Assembly: GCF_000003815.2 (NCBI RefSeq) | Contig: NC_049991.1 | Location: 642,011 to 706,010, forward strand | Reading direction: 5' to 3' | DNA from: Branchiostoma floridae | Taxonomy: Eukaryota; Chordata; Leptocardii; Amphioxiformes; Branchiostomatidae | DNA length: 64,000 nt | In this document: piece by piece, positions 1 through 12,400 of the stretch | Layout of the letters: the number at the start of each line of letters is the position of its first letter | How positions within the stretch are numbered: position 1 is the stretch's first letter | The notes under the pieces: generated by a model | What the model saw: the letters and a program-made list of their open reading frames with translations, nothing else | Database searches by the model: none | Told to the model about the DNA's origin: nothing | Position numbers and translations under genes: made by a program

Positions 1-423
1 TCTTAAGCAATATTGTTAAGAACATCCTCACCTATCTTTCTTTGATTCATCATTGAGGGTTAATCAACAGTTGGCCACACCATACAGTTTATGACACAAA
101 TTCAAAATAAAGTTGAAGTTGACCTCTGTAGAATGTTGAAGGCTTGATATGGAATTTAGGAATCCAAGGTCTTTGTTTAGTTTGTTATGATATCATACCA
201 AAACTCACATCATCTTCTTTACATTGTTAAGGGCCAAAATCAAGTTTGCAGTATGAATATTCATATTTTAAGCAATAACATTTCAACACTTCAACATTGG
301 TCTGTGTAAAATGTAAGCCTAGGATGGAGTTATCATTCTAGGCTTTCACTTAAACCACCACAGAGTTTATAAAAAGAATGTAAATACAGTGTATTCAAGA
401 GGATTCTATTGCATGGTATTCAG

Positions 424-3400
424 GCAGATATTACACTGGGCCGACCTGTTGGTGAGTTTGCAAGACATTCACTAACAGTTGCCGAAATGTATCCATGAGG
501 CACCAATTGGTTATGTTAGACTTTTTTTTACTTAAAGAAAAATTTGTAATTGGCAAATGTCACAAATTAGCACAATCAAGTCATCAACAGGTGCAATCAG
601 GCAAATCTCTTTTACATGAATTTTAATCATGATTGTACAGTCAATATTGTTTTTAATTCAGCGGTTAAATTGCGATTTCCAATTGAGTAATCTTGTACCT
701 GATTTCAGGCCCAAACTGAGAATGTGACATTACAGGTGTGGCTTTTGTTAGATATAATGTAGAGGTCATATGTTTTACCAGTGTGTAACCGCAAGGCAAA
801 AACAATCGAAGAGTTGCCGCAACAATATGTCACCAACAGGCACATCCCAGGGAGATGCAGAGTTGAACCTGCTAGCATTCCTTTTCAATGGTACATATTT
901 ACAATGTACCACCAAGTTTTTATTTTGTCAGTTATAACCCAGTCTTATTGAGAACTGTTCAGTAACATAAGCTTCTTCTTATTTGTAGACTGGATGTTGG
1001 GGGAGGTGAAAGGAGACAAAGGCTACTTTCCAAAGGACTATGTGCAGCCAGTGGCCCACAGATCATCTATCTCATCTGGGTCAGATCCAGATAGGGCCAG
1101 TCAGGTCAGTACATTTCACCATTGTCAAGAAGGTTATGTTTCAGTAGAGCTATGGTTTTGGGCAAAATTCAAGTATGCAAAATTCAAGATTGAGCAGTTG
1201 ATGGGTCTTAATGGTACATGTATTAGTGGAATTGAGGAGACAAAGGTCAAGTTCTAAGATGGACATCGTAGGTTGTTCCCATGGTGCTGCAGTGGAACAT
1301 GTGTGTACTGTTTGTTTGTGAACAACATAACTTAAGTAGTAAATTGTTAATGATAAGACTTTGATAAAGCTGCATTACATGGATCATGTTAATCATCCCT
1401 TAGTAGGTACTGCAGGAAATAATGTGGGTGTAAAGCCTTCAGCTGCTGTAAATATTTTGATGATTATTTTCTCTTTTTTGTGATTTTAGGCTGCAAATGA
1501 CACAAAGAGTGACCTGACATCACTGGCTGTTGGGACATCCCCCATGATGGAATATGCAGGAAAATATTTCAGGGAGGCAACAACCAGGTAATCAAACCAG
1601 GCATTTGATCAAGGCACCTCTTTACCAAATTTCAGTTCATTCTGTTGTAATATCAGGGTACAGGGGCCAAAATATACAGTTCTAAAATCTACAAATGACA
1701 AAAAAAACCCATTAAAATCATTTAAGAGGCAGTTATGAAAAAAATGAAGAAAAAAACCATCGCCCGGCTAAATGATGATTACTCCTAATACACAGCCAGG
1801 TAGTTATTCCTAAAAAATAAATACTACACAACCAGGTAAATACATGTATTCCTAAAGCTTGCTCATATTTTCCCAAATGATGCTTATCTTTGGAGTGACA
1901 TGTTTCTGGTTTATTATGCAAATAAAGCCCTCATTTTCATAAATTTTGATCAGTGTTTTCAAGTATGGAAATTATGAAAATGAAAACTTGATAGTAGTAG
2001 CAGTATGATAGATGTGCATGGTTTTTATCAAATAATGTTCATTCTTTACTTAATATATTACCCGAGTGTTTTAATGCTGTAAGTAGAATTAGTGAGCTGT
2101 AGAGCATGTTATTCCTACAAAGTACATATTGTATGTTATTGCATGGAACCTTCGATCTGCTACATGGTAAACACTATTGGAGCGACCTATGGATTCAATT
2201 ATCAACAATTTACTTATCTACTTCCCCAGGTCTTTGACAGAGGAGGAGAAATCAGAACTTGTACAATTCACAAAGGTATGTATTGTAAAAGGAGTAATCT
2301 ACATGATCGTCTTCTGTGCCATAACACTGTACAGTCAAACCTGCCCGAGCGACCACCTCTTCTCAGTGACCACCTGGCCATTTCGACTGCTTTTTGTCGG
2401 TCCCGATTTTTTTTCCAATTGACGTAAGCATTAAGCGGCCTTTTCTCAACGACCGCCTGACCAACGCGACCGCGACCGGCCCAAATTGGGACCCATAACG
2501 ACCGCATCATTTTCAAAATTGAGGTTTTCATCGATTTTTGATGATAACTAGTGCAATTTTGTGCCGAAATCGGGCAGTTTGCGTCAGATTTTGACCAACT
2601 GTACTGTACATTCACCCGTGGGTAGCTACGCTATCGGGACGTACCGGGTTCGAATTCGAAAGGTGCACCGTAGTTATTTCAGATACGGCGATCAAGAACA
2701 CAGCGACGCATAAAGGTTTGTATGGTAACTGTCAGCATCAAAGTTCCCTTCCTGTCTAAAACGTTAGTGTACAAATATTGAGCTTTAAAACACTATCGAA
2801 TAAAAGCTCGATAAAAGCTTGCGGTTAAGTTTACAGTGTGCATGTTGTATTTGACATTAAAGACCTCGCTTCTTTGCGTACGTGCAGTGTGCTTGCTATT
2901 TGCCATTAAAAGTCAAAGTCAAAGTCAAACACAACGGAAACTATTTTTACTTTGCATCGGGCATGTTTTGAGTCGATACTCTTCTCAGCGACCACCTGTC
3001 CAAATCGACCGCTTTTTTCCGGTCCCCTGGGTGGTCGTCTTGGGCAGGTTTGACTGTACATATTGTTCTGCATGTTTGCAATCCTTTGATAGAACTCAAT
3101 TTATATATTGATTATTAGTGCAAATTGCCTCTGTATTTAATCTAACTAGTCTTTCTAATAAATTATGTAAATGTGACACTCATAACTTATGTACATGTGA
3201 CCCTGATTTGCATGATTTATGTCTAATAATGTTCACCTTTGGTGAGTTGGTGAAAAACTAGGATTGGATTGAAGCCTACCTTCTGATCTAACTGGGGCCT
3301 CCATTCAATAAGTTATATATGCATGAAAACATAAATTATCTTTCCTATACCTTGCATGTATGTTTTTTTTTATAAAACAAACACAGTGTAGGTTATAACT

Positions 3401-6400
3401 GAAAGACACTGCTGTTGAGTTTGGAACTTGTCTGCTTGCTTTAACTTTATTCTGTATCCACAGTCTCCATTGGAGAAGCCATTATTACCGCTGGACAGAG
3501 AATTATATCAGTGCTGCACTGACAACTTTGTTTGTAAGTAGAAAAAAACTGCACATGTTAACATGCAAATCAATGGTCTAATGTTACATCTATAATGTAC
3601 ATTTTTTACAACATTTACTGTAAATCTATAGTAATGTCAAAATCTCACAAACACGGATCAAAGTTATGGTACTGGTACGGTTTTTAAATTTGATGATTAC
3701 TCAATTTTAAAAGTTTTTAATCAAAGTCTATAATTCTGTTTTAGTATTTGCATTTGCAATTTTCTGTTCAGGGGAAACTGAAGCTGTATTATTTCTGTTC
3801 CAGCTGTGATGAAGTACATGGGTGATTACCCACTCAGGGGGAAAGATGACACTGAAAATGCCTTTGATATAATCAAGGTATGTAACCATAGCAATACAAC
3901 AAAAAAAGTAACTTGTCTACACAACATCTTTGATATATCTTACAAAATATCAGGTATTGCAACTTTTCAACCAACAATCTTCCTTTAAGCTATCCATACC
4001 CTCTAGACATTCAAGAATGACACCTTTACTTCCCTCTTTGGGCCTGAATACCACCATCCACACACACACAACCAGGACTGGCCTTAGTGCTGACCACCAT
4101 CCACACACACTCCACCAACACTGGTCTTATTGCTGACCACCCTCTAGACACACTCAACCAGGACTGGCCTTATTGCTGACCACCATCCACACACACTCAA
4201 ACAGGACTGGCCTTAGTGCTGACCACCATCCACACACACTCAACCAGGACTGGCCTTAGTGCTGACCACCATCCACACACACTCAACCAGAACTGGCCTT
4301 ATTGCTGACCACCATCCACACACACTCAACCAGGACTGGCCTTAGTGCTGACCACCATCCACACACACTCAACCAGGACTGGCCTTAGTGCTGACCACCA
4401 TCCACACACACTCAACCAGGACTGGCCTTAGTGCTGACCACCACCCACATACACACACAGGACTGGCATTAGTGCTGACCACCATCCATACACACAACCA
4501 GGACTGGCCTTAGTGCTGACCACCATCCACACACACACAACCATGACTGGCCTTATTGCTGACCACCATCCACACACACACAACCAGGACTGGCCTTAGT
4601 GCTGACCACCATCCACACACACTCAACCAGGACTGGCCTTATTGCTGACCACCATCCACACACACTCAACCAGGACTGGCCTTATTGCTGACCACCATCC
4701 ACACACACTCAACCAGGACTGGCCTTATTGCTGACCACCATCCACACACACACAACCAGGACTGGCCTTATTGCTGACCACCATCCACACACACTCAACC
4801 AGGACTGGCCTTAGTGCTGACCACCACCCACATACACAACCAGGACTGGCATTAGTGCTGAGCACCATCCACACACACACACACAGGAGTGTCCTTAGTG
4901 TTAAACACCATCCACACACACACACAGAACTGTCTTTAGTGTTGATCACCATCCACATACACACACACACAGGAGTGGCGTTAGTGCTGACCCCCATCCA
5001 CACACACACACACAGGACTGGCCTTAGTGCTGAGCACCATCCACACACACACACACAAGACTGGCTTTAGTGCTGACCACCATCCACACACACAACCAGG
5101 ACTGGCCTTAGTGCTGACCACCATTCACACACACACAACCAGGACTGGCATTAGTGCTGACCACCATCCACACACACACAACCAGGACTGGCCTTAGTGT
5201 TGACCACCATCCACACACACACAACCAGGACTTACCTTAGTGTTGACCACCATCCACACACACACAACCAGGACTTACCTTAGTGCTGACCACCATCCAC
5301 ACACACACAACCAGGACTTACCTTAGTGTTGACCACCATCCACACACACACAACCAGGACTGGCCTTAGACACCATACAAGGAGTACTGGCCTTAGTCTA
5401 TCTCAAAAAATCAAATTTACCTAAGGCTAGGGGGGGTCGATAAATTGGCAAAAAATGGAAATTTTCAAATATGACCACACCCANNNNNNNNNNNNNNNNN
5501 NNNNNNNNNNNNNNNNNNNNNNNNNNNNNNNNNNNNNNNNNNNNNNNNNNNNNNNNNNNNNNNNNNNNNNNNNNNNNNNNNNNATTAGGTCATTTGAGAG
5601 AATTTTGCATAAAAATTGGCATCTAATATAAAATAAACCCCCCACCTCACCCAAAAAACGAAATCCATATTATATGCACTATTAGTACACTATTGGGGTA
5701 ATCAGGTGAAGAGGTCACCGCCGCCCGCCGCAGCGTACCATGGCATATCACATTTCATTATTCTCCCGCGCTTTAGGCATGTTTGAGACACTCAACCAAC
5801 AGAATATTAGTAAACATGGCGACCTGTAGTAGGCCTAAAACTAGATCGGAAGCAAAAGAGCTTGATGCCGATAAGGCCTTCCCACCGTCCAAACATTTCA
5901 ACCCGCCCACAAAACTGCCAACCCTGCAAAGTGTGATATCAATGCTTAGATACCACTTGGAAGTGGAGGGAATAGGTAAAGTGACCACCGACATGGCGGT
6001 ATCAGAGGTGGCAAAGCAGGTCTACGCAAAGTACTACCATGACACAGTGTATTGTGTATCCTTGAGCACAATCAAGAGGAGGGTGGAGGCCTTGAGAAAA
6101 CAGTTTACGGAAGGCAGGAAGAGATATGGGCAAAAAGGGAAAGAGAACTCAAAGGCCGTCAATGACTACAAAGAGCTGTTTGAAAGAAAGGGCCAGCTCT
6201 TCGATGTTTATCTAGAGGACCCTGTACGGCGTCAAGCCCTGCAAGAAGAATGGGGGGTGAGCATGAGTGACATGGAGCATAAGTACTATGAAGACCAGAA
6301 GACAGAGCGGAAGATGTATTGTCACAAAGGCGTGGACCCTGTGTGGTACCAAAGTACAATGAGAGCCCAGAGGGTGAGGGAGAGGCAGGAAGAGTACAGG

Positions 6401-9400
6401 AAGGAAAGAGACCAGCAGTTCCAGTACAGGACTCTAGATGAGATTACCGCTAATCTCATTGAAGCTGGTGAGATTTTTAGCAGCACTGCCAGCAGTGGTG
6501 GAGAAGAGCCAGAGGAAAGCGAGCCAAAGCAAAAGCGACAAAAGACTTCTGAGACTGATAAACACCACAAGGTACAGTTACCTCCTATCTACCTGTGTTT
6601 TTACACATGCATTTTGTAATTGCAGTCTTTATTCTTGTGTCTGTAGTTGAATGCGCGTGTGTGACATATGAATTATTTTCAATAAATATTTTTCACATTA
6701 GGAAGGCGAGCTTTCGGACAACCCCAAGGGAAAGAAAAGAAAGATCTTCACGGCTGTTGCTGAGATGGAGGTAGATGACCCACTACCTCCAGCGTTTCAA
6801 CACATACGAGAGTCGGAGAGAAAAATACGTGAGGACTTTTACAAGACTGTAGCTAATCTCTCAGGAAAGGGGCTTTCCATTAGTGAAGCAAGCTCAGCTG
6901 TGATTGAAGTTGGTAACACAATGTTTGGACGAAGATGGAAAAGCCCTGGGGAATATGATGAGATCTTTGATGTAGATACTGTGCCAACGAACAAGAACAT
7001 CAGGGAAGCTCTGCAGCAGATCGAGGCCCAGAGTCTCTCTCTAGTGGTGGACAAGCTTGACGAGGAGAAGCAGAAGGGTCGGATGATTACTCACGCATCA
7101 GACAGTACCACAAAGAAAGGTGTAGGTCAGTTCATGGTGCAAGGGCTGCATGTTGGTCAGGAGACCCCATTTCCTCTGCCTATCCTACCAATCCATGGAG
7201 AGACAACTGAAGATATAGCAATGCAGGTGGATATGGGCTTTGAGATACTGGCATCAGTTCGAGGAGTCAGTGCAGAGGATGTGTATAAGCTTGTAGACAC
7301 ACACATGACAGACAGCACAGAACACAACAAGGGGTTTGCAAATCTTCTTGCAGAGATGTACGACATAGAGAAACCAGCAGGACAGCTATTTTGTGGTACA
7401 CACACTACACTTGGCTTCAGCAGTGCCATGAACAAGGTTATGAAGATAGTGGAGGCAGATATGAAGATGGAGCAGGTTCTGAAGGGTTTCATGGTGGATA
7501 TGGAAGTAGAAAGCAAGAATACCAGTCTGGCTGGGCAATCGCTAGACATGTGCCTGAAGCTGGTGGCTCCAGAATATTCACACAAGCCCTGGAACCGCTA
7601 CAAGCCATTTCTCCTCTTCTTGGAGCAAAGGAATGTATCTAATGTCTTGTTTGCGTACAAGGACAACCGGTTTGGATGCCTCTCAAGAGCAGCAGCCGTA
7701 TTGATCCACATCTATGACCATCTGGTAGAATTCCTAAGGCAGAACCCACACATTAATAACCGCCTGGCCTGCCTGGTGAGAGAAGTTTTGGAACTTCCCT
7801 ATCTGAAAGTGGTCCTTGTGGTCTTTGCCTGTCTCGGTGTGCACTTGGTGGAACCATTCTATGCCAGGACAATAGAGAAGGGTGCTACCCATACTCAGCT
7901 GAGTGAGTTCTACAAAGGATTGCACACAGGTCTGGGCAAGCCTATCAGTGATGACTTCACAAGGTTCATAAAGCCTGAGTACACTGCGGTGTCTGATGAC
8001 CTGTTTGCTGGTGTAAAGAAGAGTTACACGGAAGAGGTCCTGAGTTCTGTGTCCGACGTAGCTGAGGAGCACATGGAAGAAGTGAAGAAGTTGACTAACT
8101 TGATGCTGCCCCACATGCAGACTGTCCTAGCCAGGCAAAGGAGAGACTATGGGATTGATGAAGAGTCCTTCCCAATGGACTATCCAGTGAGCGACCAGGC
8201 AAGCAACATTGATGAAACCCCTGTTCACAACATCGGTATGGAGAGGCAGTGTGGCAAGGTAGACCACAGACTGAAAAAGCTTGGCACGCTGAATGCGGTG
8301 AGCAGATCAATCATCTTGCAGAAGAGCCAAGAGCTCAGACATGGGCAGGTTCCCTCCTTCAGGGGTTTCAAAGCAGCAGTTCAGGCTAAGAGGGAGGTCG
8401 AACTCAACTGGAGTAGACATACACAGGAGAAGTTTGAGATGGGGGCAGCGCAAAAGCAGGAGATGGCTCAAAGAAATGAGAGGAAGAGACTTGACATGCT
8501 AGACAAACTGAAAGCTAGCGGTGGCCCCTTCACTGACAGTTCGGAGGTTGAGCAATTCATTGCAAGCGAAAAACTGAATGACAAAGAGAAACAACAGAGA
8601 ATGAAGCTAGAAGTTCAGTTTGCCAGAGAGAGTACCACTCTTCTGCCAAAAGTCGACCCTATCTTCCGAATCCAGGTGACACTGCCGAGCGGGAAGAGGA
8701 GGACCAAAACAGCACAGGAGTTTGGGGAGGCACTGATGTCTTTCCTGGGAAAGAAAAGCGACAGAACAACCCTGGACTATGACAAATTCAAGGAAAGCCT
8801 TAACAAGATCGCATCTTTGTAATTTATCATTGTGACTCAAATTGTACTTTCGACTTTGCCAGTAATTTCGTTTTGAAAATTAAAATGTGAACAAACTTTT
8901 CACACTGCAAGCTGTCGTTTATTGTTACTAGTACACGGCAAGTATAGCTAGGGCGCACAAATGACAGAGTGCCAAAAAAATACAATTCTAAATGGCAAGA
9001 AAGTACTTTACAATATGTATCTGCATAATTAAAAAAATACCTTACTAGCAATATTGATGGTAAATTGGAAGAAATAGCCATTTTTAATCACACCTTTCCA
9101 TAACTTAAACTACATATAAACCATAATTTTCAGGTTTCCGATTATAGTGAAATTTGGACTAATAATAGGTCAAAATTGTTACATGGGGCAGTTTGGAGAG
9201 GAAAAATTTCAACATTCCCGATATTGCAAAGAAATCAAACTTTACAGAGTATTTAAATCTATTGCATGTTAGAAGAAGACGTTAGAAGCAGATGCAAAAA
9301 TGGCAAATTAAAATGAAACGGGCCATATGAACTTTGCTTTATTTTACACATGTGCATATTATTGGTCTAACTGTTGATAATTTTGAATTGCAAGGGGTGG

Positions 9401-12400
9401 GGGTTTATAACCAAGGTCCTTGGTGAAACTCAAAGAAGCCGCGCCCCGGCCGCATGTGTCAATCAATTGAGCGGCGCGGTGGGAGCCCGGGTCAGACCCA
9501 TTTTTGCTACAATTCTACCGGTATCTGAACATCTAATAAACATATTCACATGCACAAAACAGCTATTGATTTTGATTTTAACAATGCAGGCCTCATATTT
9601 TCACCCAAAACCACAAAGATTGACAACATTTCCCACTTTCTAAACGTCACACAAAACTCTATCCTCGGCTGTGACATCGTAATTACGGCGTGTACACACC
9701 GACTGCGCGTGTCATACCGAGGAGAAAATTGTCTCACTATAGAATCTTTGGTTATAATTAATAGGAAGCGAGGACGAAGTAGCTCTAAAATAGCTCCACC
9801 ATTCCAGGTATGTATTTGTCGAACATTAATGGTGCAAAGATATTCCTATCAAAATTCGTAGGTTTTCCGCGTGCGTGCGTGCGGATGTTCCCGATCGCTG
9901 ACAAATTCGGCGGCAAAATCTTCGATAAAAACACACCAAAACCTCTTCAAAGCGGATTATTAGACAGAGAACTCCTTTTTTCAGTGCTGTGCCGTTAAAT
10001 TCACTGATATAAACATAGCCATAGACGTAATTCCTGCAAGCGTCATGTAATATTTACATACTGTTACGCAATGGTGGGCCCGTCGTCCGTAATGGAGCAG
10101 CTATAATAAACATGGCAAAGTTTTCAGTTGAAGTTTACGCCGTATTTAACTTAAAGATACCGGGACTCGAACTTATATGATATTTTTACGTCTTGCACAA
10201 TAATTATATGAAGGTACCTCTGTGAAAATTCAAGCGTCTCAGACGGCGAAACGCCGTTTGCGACAACCGTCCAAGGCGTCTTAAATTATTGGGACGCTTT
10301 GGACGGTTACGGCGGCGGACGGCATGGGACGGGCTTTTGAACGCCCGACAAAAGGTCCAAGACGGTCCGAACGGCATAACAAACGCTTGGACGCGTCTAG
10401 ATTGGCACTTTAGGTATCCGGAGAATGTTTCCCGACCACAGAACTCTTTTACTACAAGATGTTTTGAACATGATTGCTGTTGACAATTTTGCTCCGATTT
10501 TTTTGCAAATGTAACGTTACACCACCTCCCGGCCGGGAGTTTTATCGAGGAATGATACTTTCGTGATAAAATCAACAACAATAATTAACAGGCAAATGAA
10601 GAGCTAATGAGCAAAATAAGTAATTGATAAAGTAAGATAAAACAGCTCCACTCTTAGCAAGCAGTAACAGAAGAAAATGTCTGTATAATTCGATCTACTC
10701 AAATGCAGGCAAGATCGCCGTCTCTTTCCGCTGTTCAGTTTTCGTATCGGCAAGTTTCTGCGCAGCATGATGCAAATTACTTCTCCTCCCACTAATCTGT
10801 GATGTTACCGCGGCCTGCATATGAATGATTCGTCATTTGATAACGCTGACCAGTCAGAAAAGCGACAGTCTCCGTCAGTGACGCGTCAGAAAAATGCTGT
10901 GACGGAATAATGTCCGTCAGAAATCGTCAGTGACGCGTCAGAAATCGTCAGCGTCAGTGACGGGTGTTAACTATGGCGCGAACGCCGCTGTACGGCTTTA
11001 CTTTTTGTATCCAAAGTCTTGTATTGATGGTGTTAACCATTTCCCAAGTGGGTGTCAAAAAATTTTGAACTTGCCATTTATCGACCCCCCCTACTAAGGC
11101 CTCTTTTTAAACTAATCTGTTTCATTTTGTTGCAGAGGGCTCGCCGGTACCCAGATGTACAAGATGAGATTTTCTGTCAGATAGTAAAGCAAACAACTGC
11201 CAACAGGAGTGCCAGAAAGTAGGTTGTGATTCTATATTGCAATTAGATAGAGTATATTATATATTCCACCGTAACTCAAGAGGTCGTGGATTGATCTTAA
11301 TGACACTAAGTAGGTGGGTACAGGTTTGACAGGTAGGTAGGGTTTGGTACAAAGTAGGTGGGTTTTTGAAAGAAGATGCTATAATGGACCTCCTTGCTGT
11401 CTTCTAACGTTACAGAACTGCAGTAGAAATTTTAGTATTGATATTTTTGTGGTGTTGAACTGCCAGGCTGATATGTTCTCTGTCATATTTTCTATTTAGG
11501 GATGGCTGTGTGAAGGGCTGGAGGCTGCTGTCATTGTACAGTGCATACTACCCATGCTCAGACAACCTGAAACCATACCTGATTAAACATCTACATAACA
11601 TGTCAACTGACACCTCAGAAGAGCATCATGGTTGGTAACAACAGTTATCTGTAAAGTGAAATTGGTAATGTTAGATGTCATACCACACGGTACATTAGTA
11701 AAAGTTTACTTCAGGCTCTTGTTCAATGAAACCAATGTATTTTTTGCAGTTGAGTGATATTTTGACCTGAAATACAGAGTGAAATAATTGTTATTTTCTC
11801 ATCATTTATAACATCAACAATTTATAACATCTCAAAAGCAGGCTTCATAATAAACCTTGTTATTTGGCAAATGTATGTGTTTGTTGAACTCTAGTTCTCA
11901 TTGAAATGTGCAAAATGTCACCTGAGTCTTTACAACTTCATATGAGGCAAATTACATTTTCCCACAACACCTATTATGTATTATGGAAGTTGAACCACAA
12001 CATTAGTATTGGCTAGACACTCAAGTACAAATGTATGTATGTTTAGTCCATCTGGCATTACTTTCAATTTGGCCTTATACATGTATGATGATTTTTGTTG
12101 CTGTATTATGTCAAAAGTGTTGAATTGTATGGTCCATGGAAATATCAGAAGATTGGATTGCGTTGGTACCTAGATTACTTATTTGTGTTTATAACTAATC
12201 CTACCATCTCCCCTTCCTGCAGCTGCGGCCACTCAGTGTTTGGAGAATCTTCGCGCAACATTGAGCAATGGAGGGAGACAGAAACCCCCACATCCTTTGG
12301 AAGTCAAGGCAATTGGAGTGAGTCAGTGACGTAATTTTCTAGGATAGCAAATAAATTGTGTGCGTGTAAGAAATGCTGAGCTGAATGCAAACATATTGGG

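Larger units (their letters stand above)
5428..11093 (+). mobile_element. Complete 5.7-kb DNA transposon with 7-bp TSD
   Basis: Left end at 5428 reads TAGGGGGGGTCGATAAAT; the right end at 11093 is its inverted copy (ATTTATCGACCCCCCCTA), 17-18 bp matched exactly and then TGGCAA with one indel. Directly outside both ends is the 7-mer CTAAGGC (5421-5427 and 11094-11100), a perfect target-site duplication. The element carries one spliced gene (5816-8822) in the same orientation as the host myosin, followed by 2.3 kb of non-coding DNA with hairpins and sub-terminal repeats. The TAGGG start resembles hAT ends, but hAT elements normally duplicate 8 bp, so assignment is open. A 100-N gap (5484-5583) lies in the left non-coding end. 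Confidence 0.93.

Noticed and set aside
4725-5070. Open frames of Thr/His or Cys/Val repeats on both strands
   Set aside because: They arise from the 43-bp CA-rich minisatellite in the myosin intron.
5420-11101. 8-bp target duplication, which would make the transposon a standard hAT
   Set aside because: Extending CTAAGGC by one base on either side gives different bases; only 7 bp match.
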